A DNA stretch of 64,000 nt from Mesorhizobium mediterraneum (GCF_002284565.1 NZ_NPKI01000050.1:62001-126000); one strand, 5' to 3'; counted from the first letter of the stretch, positions 26,913-36,522 are shown. Made by a program: numbers and translations. The notes: generated by a model from the letters alone, not told the origin.

Positions 26913-28446
26913 ATGCCGAGACGGAAGCAAGCGAGACGAACGAGCGTGAGGGACATCCAAGCGATGTTGCGCCTGACCCATGAGCAGGGTCTTTCGGTGC
27001 GTGAAGTGTCGGAACGGCTGAAGATCAGCAAGACGACAGTATCGACCTATTTGCTACGGGCGCGGGAGGCCGGGCTGTCATGCTGGCCTTTGCCGCCGCG
27101 ACGCGACACTTGAGCGGCTGCTGTTTGGCCGTGCCGGTCGTCCGCCGCAAGACCTAAGCGAACCGAACTTTGCGCTGATCGCCAGGGAGTTGAAGCGCAA
27201 GGGGGTGACGCTGACGCTGTTGTGGCAGGAGTATCGCGCCGCCCACCCCGACGGCTACGGCTACACCTGGTTCTGCGAGCACTTCGCCGCTTTCGAGCGC
27301 CGGACGAGCGCGACATTCCGCAACCGGCATGCGGCGGGCGCGGTGATGCAGACGGACTATGCCGGGCAGACGGTGCCGGTGATCGATCCGGCGACCGGCA
27401 TCATTTACCCGGCGCAGATTTTTGTCGCGGTGCTGGGCGCCTCCAATCTGACCTTCGCCTTTGCCAGCTCCAGCCAGAAGCTGCCGGACTGGATCGAGGG
27501 CCAGGTGCGAGCGCTCGCCTTCTTCGGCGGCGTCACCAGAGCGATCGTGTGCGACAACCTGAAGGCCGGTGTCGTCAAGGCGCTGTGGTTCGAGCCGAGG
27601 CTGAACGCGACCTTTGCCGCGATGGGCACTACGACACCACTATCCTGCCGACCCGCAGCCGCAAGCCGCGCGACAAGGCCAAGGTCGAAGGCGCGGTGCT
27701 GATGTCGAGCGCTGGATTCTGGCGCGGCTGAGGAACCGATCCTTCTTCTCGATCGCCGAGCTCAACGCCGTGATCGCCGAACTGCTCGAGGAGCTGAACA
27801 ACCGGCCGATGCGCCATGTCGGCCAAAGCCGCCGCGAACTGTTCGGGGAGATCGAGCGGCTGCCTTGAAGCCGCTGCCGGCGGCACCGTTCGAATACGCC
27901 GAGTGGAAGTCGGCGAAGGTCCATCCTGACTACCATGTCGAGGTCGACAAGACGTTTTACTCGGTGCCGCACCGGCTGATCGGGCGCACCGTCGAGGTGC
28001 GGCTCACGCATCGAGTGGTCGAGATCTTCCACGATCACCAGCGTGTCGCCAGCCATGTCCGTCGCTCGCAGCGTTCCGGCCATGTCACCGTCAACGAACA
28101 CATGCCCAAGGCGCACCAGCGCTACGCCAACACCACGCCGGCCAGCCTGATCAGCAGGGCGGCCAGGATCGGCCCCAACGCCGCCATCCTGGTCGAGCGC
28201 ATGATGCGCGAGCGGCCGCATCCGGAACAGGGATACCGCTCGGCCATGGGCATCCTGTCGCTGGCGCCGCGCTATGGGCCGGAGCGTCTCGATGCCGCCT
28301 GCGAGCGGGCGCTGCTGATCAACGCGATCGCCTACTCCTCCGTCACCGCCATCCTCAAAGCCGGCCTCGACCGGGCCAGCTCCGCAGAACCGGCAAAGCC
28401 GACACCCCAGCACGCCAATATCCGCGGCTCCACCTATTACCAGTGA
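26913..28446 (+). pseudogene. istA: istA of the second IS21, several frameshifts
   Basis: Frames in order: MPRRKQARRTSVRDIQAMLR with HTH LSVREVSERLKISKTTVSTY (26913-27113); LNQ-type catalytic part with MQTDYAGQTVPVIDPAT and AIVCDNLKAGVVKALW (27190-27640); a short RSRKPRDKAKVEGAVL piece; LRNRSFFSIAELNAVIAELL (to 27868); and EYAEWKSAKVHPDYHVEVDK to the stop (to 28446). At least three frame changes break the gene. The DDE residues are still recognisable in the pieces. Confidence 0.88.
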
Positions 28447-28462
28447 AGGAAAGGAAGAAAGA

Positions 28463-29238
28463 ATGCTGACGAACCCCACCCTCGACCAGATGCAGGCCCT
28501 CGGTCTGGCCGGCATGGCTGCCGCCTGGCGCGAACTGGCCGACGCAACAACGCCAACGAGCTCAGCCGTGACGAGTGGCTCGGCCTGATGCTCGACCGGG
28601 AGGTCGCCATGCGGGCCGACAAGCGCGTCCGGAACCGGCTCGCCTCAGCCAGGCTGCGCTTTCCCGAAGCCTGCATCGAGGACATCGACTTTGCCGCGCC
28701 GCGCGGACTCGACCGGCGCAGCACCATGGCGCTCGCCCAGGGCGAATGGCTGAAAGCGCATGAAAACCTGATCGTCACCGGCCAGACCGGAACCGGCAAG
28801 TCGTGGCTGGCCTGCGCCTTCGGCCGGCAAGCGGCACGGCTCGATCATTCCGTGCTCTATGTGCGCGTGCCGCGCCTGTTCGAGGATTTGGCGCTCGCTC
28901 GTCTCAATGGCCGCTTCCCACGCCTCATCGACAAACTCACCCGCGCGCAACTGCTCATCCTCGATGACTTCGGAACCCACAGCCTCACCGACCAACAGCG
29001 CTTCCATCTGTTCGAAATCGTCGAGGAACGCTATCGCCGCAAATCCACCCTGATCACCGCCCAGGTCCCGGTGGCAAGATGGCATGACCTGATCGCAGAC
29101 CCCACCGTCGCCGACGCCATTCTCGACCGGATCGTGCACAACGCCCACCGCATCGTGCTCCAGGGCGACAGCATGCGAAAGCAAAAGGCCGCGCCCCTCT
29201 TGACCGGCGCCGAAAACGGCGAAATCAATCATCCGTGA
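28463..29238 (+). pseudogene. istB: istB of the second IS21, frameshifted near the start
   Basis: The first frame gives MLTNPTLDQMQALGLAGMAA then ends early; the proper continuation NANELSRDEWLGLMLDREVA begins in another frame near 28545. From 28588 on the frame is intact with Walker A GQTGTGKSWLACAFG and Walker B LLILDDFGTHSLTDQQ. A one-base indel near 28545 explains the break. Confidence 0.85.
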
Positions 29239-29343
29239 ACGCAACAAGGCACCCAAGGACCGACGCCGCCAGACTGTCCCGACATTAGCGAAACCACTGT
29301 CAGGAATTAGCGGAACCCCTGTCCGGCTTTTGCGAAATACGCA

Positions 29344-29455
29344 AATAGCCAGATGATCCTCGGTGTCGTTGGTTCGTCGGTGAAGACGACATGTGAGGCA
29401 AAGTCGACCTGCGCCTGCTCGCCGGGCGGGGTCTCGAAGAATCCTATCCGCGCTC
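29344..29455 (-). pseudogene. IstA fragment interrupted by second IS21, right part
   Basis: The minus strand encodes GFFETPPGEQAQVDFASHVV and FTDEPTTPRIIW, which is the first catalytic-Asp region of an IstA transposase (QVDFA). It continues on the far side of the inserted IS21 at 26735. It abuts the end of the ATP-grasp gene, so an older IS21 relic already flanked that gene. Confidence 0.78.
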
Positions 29456-30703
29456 CTATGCCTTTTCCCGTTCGTCAACAGTGGGCAATGGCGTTATCGA
29501 CCAACCAATTGAGGCGACGGCACGCTGGACTATCGCTTCCGTCTGAGCATAGGTGGGTGAAGCGGCGACGACATGCCCGATGCAGTCTCGGTAATCGCCT
29601 TTCCTTACGATTGGCGCCTTAGACTTAACATACAATCTTATCTCTGCGACACCTGGTAAAGCAGCTGCCCGGCCAGCGCCATCGGTCCAATCGAGGGTGC
29701 CATCGCTATCAGCAACAAGAAATCGCCCAACCGCAGTCCGCGAGTCTCTTTTGCGCAAGTTCGGTTCATCGCCGATGACAAGCTTGATGTGCTCGGTAAT
29801 GAGATCGACACCGTGAGCAAGCTTAATCAGTAGAGGAGTGGGCGCACCACTAAGACGCGGATTGACTTCAATGACGACTGGGCCACGTTTGGTCAACCGG
29901 AGTTCAACACTTTTTGGCCCCCAGTCAAGGCCGAGAGCTGGCAAACAGCTGAGCGAAACATCGGCCATACGCTCATGCTCCTCATCAGTTAGCGGGGCCG
30001 GAAAAGTGCACTCTCGATAGACGAAGTGCGGTGGCGGATGGTAGTCAGCGGCGACAATCCCCACGACCTCATGTCCCATCACTGCAGCGACATACGCAGG
30101 GCCTTCTGCGAATTCTTCGACCAGCACTCTTGGCGGAGACCGCCATATGTGCCTCCCCTCCAACAGATAGGCCGTATGTTCGGCCAGCTCATCGGGGCTG
30201 CGGCACAATCGGACACCCATGCTGCCACTGCCTACGGCTGGCTTAACAATCACGGGAAGGCCGATCTCCGCGGCAGAGCTTTCTACGTCCGTCGCATTCG
30301 CTGCCAGGCGATAAGCAGGTATTGCAACGCCGGCCTCTGCGAGGAGCTGACGTTGAACGAATTTGTCGTAGCATTGTTCAATCGACGCGGGATCGGGACC
30401 CGGTAGATCAAAACACCGGCAGAGCTTACCAACTGTGGCAGAGACCGACTCGTCGTGGCCCGCAAAGCCGGTGATGCCGGCAATGCCAAATGTGGCATGC
30501 AGCCGGGAACATTCCTGGATTAGCGCATCGAGATTGTCTATATCGACACGAATTGTCTGAAGGTTTTCCGCTGCAAGATATTCGTACTGAGTCGGATCAG
30601 CCGACAGTGTAATCGGATGTAAACCAAGACGCTGAGCCGCTTGGACATAGAGCTGACCATTACCCCTATGACCTTCGATCAGGATGAGCGCTTTCCTTGC
30701 CAT
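29456..30703 (-). CDS. ATP-grasp carboxylate-amine ligase
   Basis: A 415-residue ATP-grasp enzyme. The N-terminal pre-ATP domain starts ARKALILIEGHRGNGQLYVQ. The ATP-grasp core shows LPVIVKPAVGSGSMGVRLC (Lys and Gly-rich loop), RVLVEEFAEGPAYVAAV (adenine-binding Glu pair) and the metal-binding VVIEVNPRLSGAPTPLL (Glu-x-Asn). This is the pattern of enzymes that join a carboxylate to an amine through an acyl phosphate, such as L-amino-acid ligases. ATG 30703 has an AGGAGA ribosome site, so the longer frame from 30745 is not used. It would suit a pathway that makes a dipeptide- or amide-like compound. Its 3' end abuts IS21 debris, so a downstream partner may be lost. Confidence 0.88.
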   Translation of the reverse strand: MARKALILIEGHRGNGQLYVQAAQRLGLHPITLSADPTQYEYLAAENLQTIRVDIDNLDALIQECSRLHATFGIAGITGFAGHDESVSATVGKLCRCFDLPGPDPASIEQCYDKFVQRQLLAEAGVAIPAYRLAANATDVESSAAEIGLPVIVKPAVGSGSMGVRLCRSPDELAEHTAYLLEGRHIWRSPPRVLVEEFAEGPAYVAAVMGHEVVGIVAADYHPPPHFVYRECTFPAPLTDEEHERMADVSLSCLPALGLDWGPKSVELRLTKRGPVVIEVNPRLSGAPTPLLIKLAHGVDLITEHIKLVIGDEPNLRKRDSRTAVGRFLVADSDGTLDWTDGAGRAAALPGVAEIRLYVKSKAPIVRKGDYRDCIGHVVAASPTYAQTEAIVQRAVASIGWSITPLPTVDEREKA

Positions 30704-31108
30704 TGGCTGTCTCCTACGTTGTGTTCCTGCGACCTGCAGGAGCAAAAAATTGGCATCAGCCCGTTCGGCTTAGCCTGACCTCAGAAGTGAAAGTACCATC
30801 GCCGACGATTTGCGGTTGCAAAGATTGTGTATTTTTATGCGAAGGATCTGCAACGGCTGGCCTAGCGGGTAGTGTGCCGAGAGTTCGGCAATACGCTGAG
30901 GGAAGCCCCACGAATGTGACACCCGCCTTGGAATTAATCTTTCATTCTCGATTGAAGACAAGTCATGCGAGGCGTGGAGCCAGCTTGGGTCGGCCTATTG
31001 CGGGGCGGTGCGGTAGTAGCTTAGTTTCGACGTTGAGGCTTGGGCAAGGTTCAGAGCTGACACGTCTGATCGGGGTGCCAAGTCGTCTCAAGTGAGCGGG
31101 CCGAACAC
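30704..31108. other. Divergent intergenic region, ATP-grasp and LysR
   Basis: About 400 bp between divergently transcribed genes, as expected for a LysR regulator and a target, although the LysR gene is not immediately adjacent to a known enzyme set of its own. TACGTTGTGTTCCTGCG at 30715-30731 resembles the 17-bp element found farther right, but overlaps the leader of the ATP-grasp gene; weak evidence. No gene is present. Confidence 0.4.
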
Positions 31109-32071
31109 GTGGATAATCAGATCGAGCTTCGCGCCCTCAGGCATTTCATCCGAGTGTCCGAACTTGGCAGCATCAGCCGAGCTGCGGTCGAGTTGCGCAT
31201 AGCGCAACCCGCTTTATCCAGGCAAATGCGTCGCCTGGAGGAAACGCTCGGGGTGCAATTGTTCATTCGCGATGGCCGCGGAGTGAGGTTGACGGAAACT
31301 GCCGCCAAGCTCCGCGACGAAGTTGCGAATGTCTTGCTGCGGCTAGACAACGCTTGCCTTCAAGCTCGGATCGATGAAGGGAGTCCCTCCGGCGTCATTC
31401 GCGTGGGAGTTCTGCCCAACCTGGGTCCAACCTTCATGGCGGAGCTTATTTTAGGCTGCCGTCAACAATTCCCCCGTGTTAAGCTGAAATTGATCGAGGG
31501 GTTCACCTATCAAACCGCGAACTGGATCCAGAGCAAGCAGATCGATCTAGGCTTCGCTTACGATGTCAATAGTTATCGCCATCTGAGTCCCGAATTCCTC
31601 TTCAAAGAAAAAGTTTATTTGGTTGGATCAACAAAGAATTGGCCCTTCGGTGAGAGGGTCTTGTTGTCTGAATTGGAGGGCCTTCCGCTGATTATTCCGG
31701 CGCCGCCGAGTTACACGCGGCGACGCCTGGAGGCAGCCGCACACGACCAACAGGTGGAATTGACATTCAAGTACGAGATCGACTCGATACCTCTCATTAA
31801 GCGAATGATTGCACTGGATGAAGGCTACGGGATTTTTAGTCGTGCGTGCTTGTGGGAAGATCTCGAAGGCCCGAATCTATCTGTCGCGGCGATTGAGCGG
31901 TCTTCGCTAAGCTTTGAATTGGCGCTAACAACCGCATATGGGACAATACTGCCGCCCGCCGCACGGCACATCATATCATTTGTTGAGCAGATGGTTCGAC
32001 GTTATGTCGAGCTCGGGCGCTGGTCGGGCGAGTTTATCACTGGCGGCCCGAGTTCATCGACCAACTCTTGA
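31109..32071 (+). CDS. LysR-family transcriptional regulator
   Basis: A 320-residue LysR-type regulator. The N-terminal winged HTH is clear: LRHFIRVSELGSISRAAVEL, then RIAQPALSRQMRRLEETLGV and LFIRDGRGVRLTETA. The effector domain follows (GVIRVGVLPNLGPTFMAELI), with the usual central strand LEGLPLIIPAPPSYTRR. It resembles nitrogen-assimilation-type LysR proteins in the HTH, but the ligand cannot be told. Start GTG 31109 has no strong ribosome site; a poorly conserved AGTGAGCGGG precedes it. It may regulate the divergent ATP-grasp gene or the catabolic genes to its right. Confidence 0.9.
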   Translation: MDNQIELRALRHFIRVSELGSISRAAVELRIAQPALSRQMRRLEETLGVQLFIRDGRGVRLTETAAKLRDEVANVLLRLDNACLQARIDEGSPSGVIRVGVLPNLGPTFMAELILGCRQQFPRVKLKLIEGFTYQTANWIQSKQIDLGFAYDVNSYRHLSPEFLFKEKVYLVGSTKNWPFGERVLLSELEGLPLIIPAPPSYTRRRLEAAAHDQQVELTFKYEIDSIPLIKRMIALDEGYGIFSRACLWEDLEGPNLSVAAIERSSLSFELALTTAYGTILPPAARHIISFVEQMVRRYVELGRWSGEFITGGPSSSTNS

Positions 32072-32195
32072 AGTGGCTGGAGCACCGGCGGGCCGCTGGC
32101 TAACTGACTATTTTGTGATCGCCTGCAACGCACCTACTCGCGAGGTGGTTGCCGATCTTCGGAGGGCGCAGGTGTGCTACTGGCGCGCTTCCATT

Positions 32196-32678
32196 CTATT
32201 CGTCAATTGGTAGAGCCAATGATGCCTTAATTCGATCCATTACGACCATGGTTTTAAAGCCCTTGATATCGGGGTGCTCATGAAAAAAGCGACGGGTAAA
32301 TGCCTCGTACTCGACCATATCACGCACCGAAATTGCGAGAACAAAATCGGCCTCACCTGTCACGTAATATCCGTTCATAATCTCGGGCGTGCGCCGGATC
32401 GCTTGTTTGAAACGATCGATGATGTCAGCGCGATCGCGCTCTAAAGTGATAGAGGCTAGCATGAGCATGGGCCTGCCGATCGCTTCTGGCGAGATTACAG
32501 CAACATCTGCCTGAATTACGCGCGCATCTCGAAGTCGCTTCAATCGCCGCTGGCATGCGGTTGCCGAAAGGCCTGCAAGTTCGCCCAATTCCTCTGTGGT
32601 AAGGCGATTATTACGTTGTACGGCAATGAGGAGTTTCCGATCAATTCGGTCCAAGTCTGGCGGCGGGGTATGCAACAT
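32196..32678 (-). CDS. Lrp/AsnC-family transcriptional regulator
   Basis: A 160-residue Lrp/AsnC regulator: HTH at LDRIDRKLLIAVQRNNRLTT and LGELAGLSATACQRRLKRLR, then the RAM ligand-binding domain (GYYVTGEADFVLAISVRDMV, YEAFTRRFFHEHPDIKGFKT). Such proteins bind amino acids and regulate their transport and catabolism. Start ATG 32678 has a GAGGAG ribosome site. An inverted repeat containing CGCAGG lies at 32689-32707, immediately upstream, and resembles the element found in front of six operons to the right; autoregulation and control of those operons are plausible but unproven. Confidence 0.92.
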   Translation of the reverse strand: MLHTPPPDLDRIDRKLLIAVQRNNRLTTEELGELAGLSATACQRRLKRLRDARVIQADVAVISPEAIGRPMLMLASITLERDRADIIDRFKQAIRRTPEIMNGYYVTGEADFVLAISVRDMVEYEAFTRRFFHEHPDIKGFKTMVVMDRIKASLALPIDE

Positions 32679-32688
32679 TGGGGCTCCT

Positions 32689-32707
32689 CGCAGGAAAACT
32701 GCACGTT
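32689..32707 (-). promoter_or_regulatory. Operator-like inverted repeat in the asnC-type leader
   Basis: On the minus strand AACGTGCAGTTTTCCTGCG precedes GAGGAG and the start codon. It shares AACG at one end and TTTCCTGCG at the other with the 17-bp element of the neighbouring operons, with 2 bp more in the middle, and contains GCAG-GAAAA-CTGC symmetry when read on the plus strand. It sits between 11 and 29 bp upstream of the start codon. Confidence 0.45.
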
Positions 32708-33300
32708 CTTGCCAATATTAGCCCAACTTCTGCGATGTGTCGCTCATACCGATTCCATATATCCGTTATGCGCTGGCTGTCTCCGGGTCGCCTGGCAGGG
32801 CGCGGACGCCCAATACGACCGCGTGACTGGGAGCGGCCCGGCTGCTACGGGTGAGGCCATCATCGCCCTCGGCGCATCGGAAGAGGCATGGTATCGATTT
32901 CTTGAGATGCGCCCGTCATCGGACCGATCCACGCCAATGGATCGAAGTTTTTTTATGTTGCCCCGATCATCTTAGATGGCAGTGGCGAAGGAGGTTACGG
33001 TGATAGGTGATGCCGTGTGATGCCTGGGCCGGAAATGGGTGGGTCGGTGCCACTTGGGCTCCTCCTCGGCTGCCTTGAGGCCGCAGTTCACAGTTGCGCT
33101 CGGCGGCTTCGACTTCCACCGCATCCTGGCGGCGCGACATCCGATGCGGTGCTGCGATGCTGTTACCCGCAAACCAGCACTACTCGCTCAGCGAATTTGC
33201 AGAACTCTAGGCAAATACGGCCAGCACAAGGACGGTGCCACAATCCAGTACCTGTTTTTCCGTTCCTTTGGTCTGTCCAGTGGAGGGACAGCGCCCCAAA
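32708..33300. other. Intergenic region upstream of alpha/beta hydrolase
   Basis: No gene is supported. Short proline/arginine-rich frames only. The promoters of the asnC-type gene and of the hydrolase should lie here. Confidence 0.35.
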
Positions 33301-33317
33301 AACGCCGGTTTCCTGCG
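33301..33317 (+). promoter_or_regulatory. 17-bp operator-like element, site 1
   Basis: AACGCCGGTTTCCTGCG, which I take as the consensus form, 142 bp before the ATG of the alpha/beta hydrolase. A longer broken palindrome follows (CTGCGC near 33312 and GCGCAG near 33335). Confidence 0.65.
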
Positions 33318-33442
33318 CGACAAAGTAAAACTTTGCGCAGCATGGTGACCGCGGGCTTGGTAGGGTTGGGGCGCTCGCTGGCAGGCTGCAGTTTCCGCAC
33401 AGCGCTTCAAGGCCTGCGGCTCGTCTTACGTCAAGGAAAAAG

Positions 33443-34315
33443 ATGATCTCTGAACGCAGCATTTCAGTCAGTGGTATCGGGACCTCATACTATGAGAGCG
33501 GAATAGGCGAGCCTATCGTATCCCTGCACGGTGCCGGCTTCGGCGCAGACGGAAAAAGTTCCTTTGTGCGTCAGCTCAACGACCTATCCGATCAGTTCAG
33601 GGTTATCGCGGTAGATCAACTGCAGTGTGGCGGGACCGATTATCCCGCCGATCAAAAATTCGTAAATCGCCTTGGTCGTGTAGACCACGTGATTGGCTTC
33701 ATCGAAGCGCTGGGGTTGAAGCAGATCACCCTCGTCGGTCATTCAGAAGGGTCATTCGTCGCCGCGCGGGTCGCGATCCTGCGTCCGGATATTGTCTCGA
33801 GGCTTGTATTGCTGACAGCCAGTTCCGTCTCTCCGGCCTATGGGGACGACCGCGACGAAACTTGGTGGCAGGCCTATACGGAAGCTTACGACAATTCCAG
33901 TCCGATGCCGAGCGAAGAGGAATACGTCGCCGCCTGGCGAAAGAGCACCCGCGCCTATGGGCAGGATGTGGAAGAGGCTAAGAGAGAGGCCTATCGGCGG
34001 GCCGCGGCGCGCGGGCAATACGAGATTCTCCAGAGCCTGCCCGAAGAAGAAACCAATCTCCGTCTGTATGTTGTGCTGCAGCAAACCCATGTGTTCCCGT
34101 ACCTTGATCGGCTTCGGGCCGAGACATTGATTATCTGGTCCAAGAACGACCCCACAGTGCCGCCTGACCGCGGTATAAAGCTGGCAAAGCTGATCAAGAA
34201 TTCGGATTTCCACCTGCTGAACAATGCGGGGCATGACGTCCAGATCGACCAGAGCGAAGCCGTGAACAGACTCATCCGGCACTGGACTGCTAAATCACCA
34301 ACTAAGGGAAACTAG
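33443..34315 (+). CDS. Alpha/beta-fold hydrolase
   Basis: A 290-residue alpha/beta hydrolase. The nucleophile elbow is GHSEGS with Ser101; the oxyanion region is LHGAGFGADG at 29-38; the acid is in WSKNDPTVPP and the catalytic His in NNAGHDVQIDQ. It resembles esterases and C-C bond (meta-cleavage) hydrolases; amide or ester hydrolysis is equally possible. It has its own promoter region with the 17-bp element 142 bp upstream, shared with the transport operons that follow, so it probably belongs to the same catabolic programme. Confidence 0.88.
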   Translation: MISERSISVSGIGTSYYESGIGEPIVSLHGAGFGADGKSSFVRQLNDLSDQFRVIAVDQLQCGGTDYPADQKFVNRLGRVDHVIGFIEALGLKQITLVGHSEGSFVAARVAILRPDIVSRLVLLTASSVSPAYGDDRDETWWQAYTEAYDNSSPMPSEEEYVAAWRKSTRAYGQDVEEAKREAYRRAAARGQYEILQSLPEEETNLRLYVVLQQTHVFPYLDRLRAETLIIWSKNDPTVPPDRGIKLAKLIKNSDFHLLNNAGHDVQIDQSEAVNRLIRHWTAKSPTKGN

Positions 34316-34531
34316 CAACTGTTCGATCCCAGGTGGCTGCGGGGGCGAATACTGCAACGCCCTTGCGCGGGTGCGCCATCTGTTTCTGAGGAAGAGATAT
34401 GCAGAACAAACTGAGGGTCGCTCAATCAAAGCTGATTGGCAACGCATGCCATGGCAATCTCGACCGGGGGCAGGGGCAGTTGTACCTACATGTTTGCCGG
34501 TATTCTGTTAATTAGGGCAGGAGTTTTGACG

Positions 34532-35929
34532 ATGGATTTGACGGCGCAACTCATCAGGCACGTTATTGAAACGCAAAAAGAGACAATACCTAAGGAGTCG
34601 ATTGAACGCGCGAAACTTTCCATTCTCGACACGCTTGCCAGCGCGATCGGCGGATCGGATGACCAGATCGCGCACTTCGCTCGTCGGCTGGGCAGCTTGT
34701 CCGGCGGCAAGGCAGAATGCACCGTCTGGGTTTCTGGAGAAAAGCTTCCTGCCTGCTTGGCGGTCCTTGTCAACGCCACCACAGCTAGAGCCATCGACTT
34801 TGATGATACCTACGAGCTTTGTATCAACGGCTGCCACGCCAGCGCTTACAATGTGCCGCCGGCGCTGGCGCTCGCGGAACGCGATCCTTCGATTACCGGG
34901 AGCGAATTGCTCATCGCATTAGCGACGGCTATGGATCTGCACATGCGTCTTGCGCGTAGCGTGACGAGCCATTCTTTGAAAACCGGCCGCGATAATATTG
35001 TCGCAGTGTGGGGCACCACCGCGGTTAGCACAAAATTGCTGCGGCTCGATGAAGAGAAAACCCGTAATGCATTCGGCATCGCTTACGCCCACGCCGCCGG
35101 GGAAGTACAGATGTATGAGGAAGGCGCGCACACTGTGGCGCTGCAACAAGGATTGCGGGCGCGTTCGGGGGTGGAATCGGCCCTGTCTGCTATGGTGGGT
35201 TTCAACGGTCCGCGGGAGCCGTTCTTTGGTAAGTATGGCTTCTACAGAGCCTTCGAACCGAGCTACGACGTCGATTTGCTTATGGAGAAGCTTGGTGAGG
35301 ATTATGTGAACACTGAGATCAGCTTCAAAGCTTGGCCGGCTTGCAGGGCTATGCATCCCGGGATCGATGGACTGAAGCAATTGCGCGACAAGCACGGCTT
35401 CAAGGGGGAGGATATTGTCTCACTTGAGCTCGGGGTGAACCGTCTCGTCGCTGAGAGTTATGTGGTACAGCCGCGCGACCAAAAGTGGAACCCAAAGGAC
35501 CCGGTCGTCGCGCGCTTCAGCCTGCCTTACGTCATCTCTGTCGCGGCCCAACACGGCAGAGTAGGAATCAACGATTTCCGTCCGGAAGCATTTGAGGATC
35601 CGGCTGTGCGCCGCATCATGGCTGTCACGAAGATTGAAGTTGATCCAGAGATCGATCGTACTCACGGTCTGCATCAAAATTCGCCGACAGCAGTTACTGT
35701 GAAGTTAAGGGGCGGCGCAGAACATTTCATTCGGATTGACAAGCCATTCGGCCATCCGGACAATCCGGCTTCGCTCGCCGATGGCATGCGTAAACTCAAA
35801 GCTTGCGCCGAAACGTCCATGTTGCCGTTCTCCGATACACAGCTCGAGTCGATTGGGGAATTCGTCGAGGACCTTGATAGGCGGCCCACGTTGGCACCGC
35901 TATTCGAGCTGCTTGTTGGCGGTAAGTAG
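34532..35929 (+). CDS. MmgE/PrpD-family protein
   Basis: A 465-residue MmgE/PrpD protein, the family of 2-methylcitrate dehydratase and cis-aconitate decarboxylase. N-terminal family block KLSILDTLASAIGGSDDQIA, then ARAIDFDDTYELCINGCHAS and the central AGEVQMYEEGAHTVALQQGL. The C-terminal helical domain contains FSLPYVISVAAQHGRVGIND. Start ATG 34532 is chosen for its AGGAG ribosome site. It follows the hydrolase by about 215 bp in the same direction and may be cotranscribed. Members of this family act on hydroxy- or decarboxylatable diacids; the substrate here is unknown. Confidence 0.87.
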   Translation: MDLTAQLIRHVIETQKETIPKESIERAKLSILDTLASAIGGSDDQIAHFARRLGSLSGGKAECTVWVSGEKLPACLAVLVNATTARAIDFDDTYELCINGCHASAYNVPPALALAERDPSITGSELLIALATAMDLHMRLARSVTSHSLKTGRDNIVAVWGTTAVSTKLLRLDEEKTRNAFGIAYAHAAGEVQMYEEGAHTVALQQGLRARSGVESALSAMVGFNGPREPFFGKYGFYRAFEPSYDVDLLMEKLGEDYVNTEISFKAWPACRAMHPGIDGLKQLRDKHGFKGEDIVSLELGVNRLVAESYVVQPRDQKWNPKDPVVARFSLPYVISVAAQHGRVGINDFRPEAFEDPAVRRIMAVTKIEVDPEIDRTHGLHQNSPTAVTVKLRGGAEHFIRIDKPFGHPDNPASLADGMRKLKACAETSMLPFSDTQLESIGEFVEDLDRRPTLAPLFELLVGGK

Positions 35930-36393
35930 TCACGAACGTGCGAAATCAATGCTGGATCTCGGCCGCACTGGCTGCGCGCTTGCGATGTTGCTCGCAGACG
36001 AAGCCAAGCGCAACCGTTCGCGGCCTCAGCACGGCGTGGTCTTCGCTGGAAAAGCATATCGTATTCAGAAAGCCGCTTAACCGAAGGTCGATCGGACGGA
36101 CTTGAAGGTGCTGAAGAGAGTCAACTCGACGTATACGGGGCGACGGTTGCGTGTTTGAAGCCGGCCCGCAGTCGTCTGCTACTCAAGACGTCCACCACGA
36201 AATTCATGTATCCAAGGCGACGGCTCAAGGAGTGAGCCCGTCGGCCGGCCTGGAAGGCGGCTTTACGCTTTTCCTGGTTGCCCGATCACGTCGGCTCACG
36301 TCGAATGTCCGGCGCTTACGGTTGTGATAACTCCGCTCAATTCCCCGTGTTTCAGACCGGTCATCTGGGCGATCGTGCGCGAATGACGCCTTA
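35930..36393. other. Intergenic region upstream of first binding-protein gene
   Basis: A short readable tail (CALAMLLADEAKRNRSRP and HGVVFAGKAYRIQKAA, to 36080) may be a gene remnant of unknown type. The remainder is featureless until the operator-like element at 36394. Confidence 0.35.
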
Positions 36394-36415
36394 AACGCCG
36401 ATTTCCTGCGGCGTT
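36394..36415 (+). promoter_or_regulatory. 17-bp operator-like element, site 2, with flanking inverted repeat
   Basis: AACGCCGATTTCCTGCG (one mismatch to site 1), followed by GCGTT, so that AACGCCG and CGGCGTT form a perfect 7-bp inverted repeat around 8 bp. It lies 129 bp before the start codon of the first binding-protein gene. Confidence 0.7.
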
Positions 36416-36471
36416 AGAAGGACAGTTCGTTCAATGCGGCACATTGGTGCTGGTACTGTACTCAAAATAGA

Positions 36472-36488
36472 GGCCGCATTGTCCGGCC
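36472..36488 (+). promoter_or_regulatory. Conserved leader hairpin, copy 1
   Basis: GGCCG-N7-CGGCC followed by CCAAGGGAAC, about 35 bp before the start codon. The same arrangement occurs before the second binding-protein gene and before the deleted third copy, so it is conserved beyond chance. It may be a transcript-leader structure. Confidence 0.5.
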
Positions 36489-36522
36489 CCAAGGGAACAT
36501 GTCTGAAATGAGGAGCATCCAA

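Larger units (their letters stand above)
26736..29343 (+). mobile_element. Second IS21-family element with 6-bp target duplication
   Basis: The ends TGCGTGTTTCGGTAATTCCC and, inverted, TGCGTATTTCGCAAAAG define a 2608-bp element. Subterminal repeats (TCCCGGACAG and variants, several copies at each end) are typical of IS21. AATAGC lies directly outside both ends (26730-26735 and 29344-29349), a target-site duplication. Both genes inside carry frameshifts, so this copy can no longer move by itself. Confidence 0.9.

Noticed and set aside
30715..30731. Operator-like sequence at the ATP-grasp leader
   Set aside because: It matches 11 of 17 positions but lies inside the translation-initiation region and in the opposite orientation; kept as a note, not called as a site.
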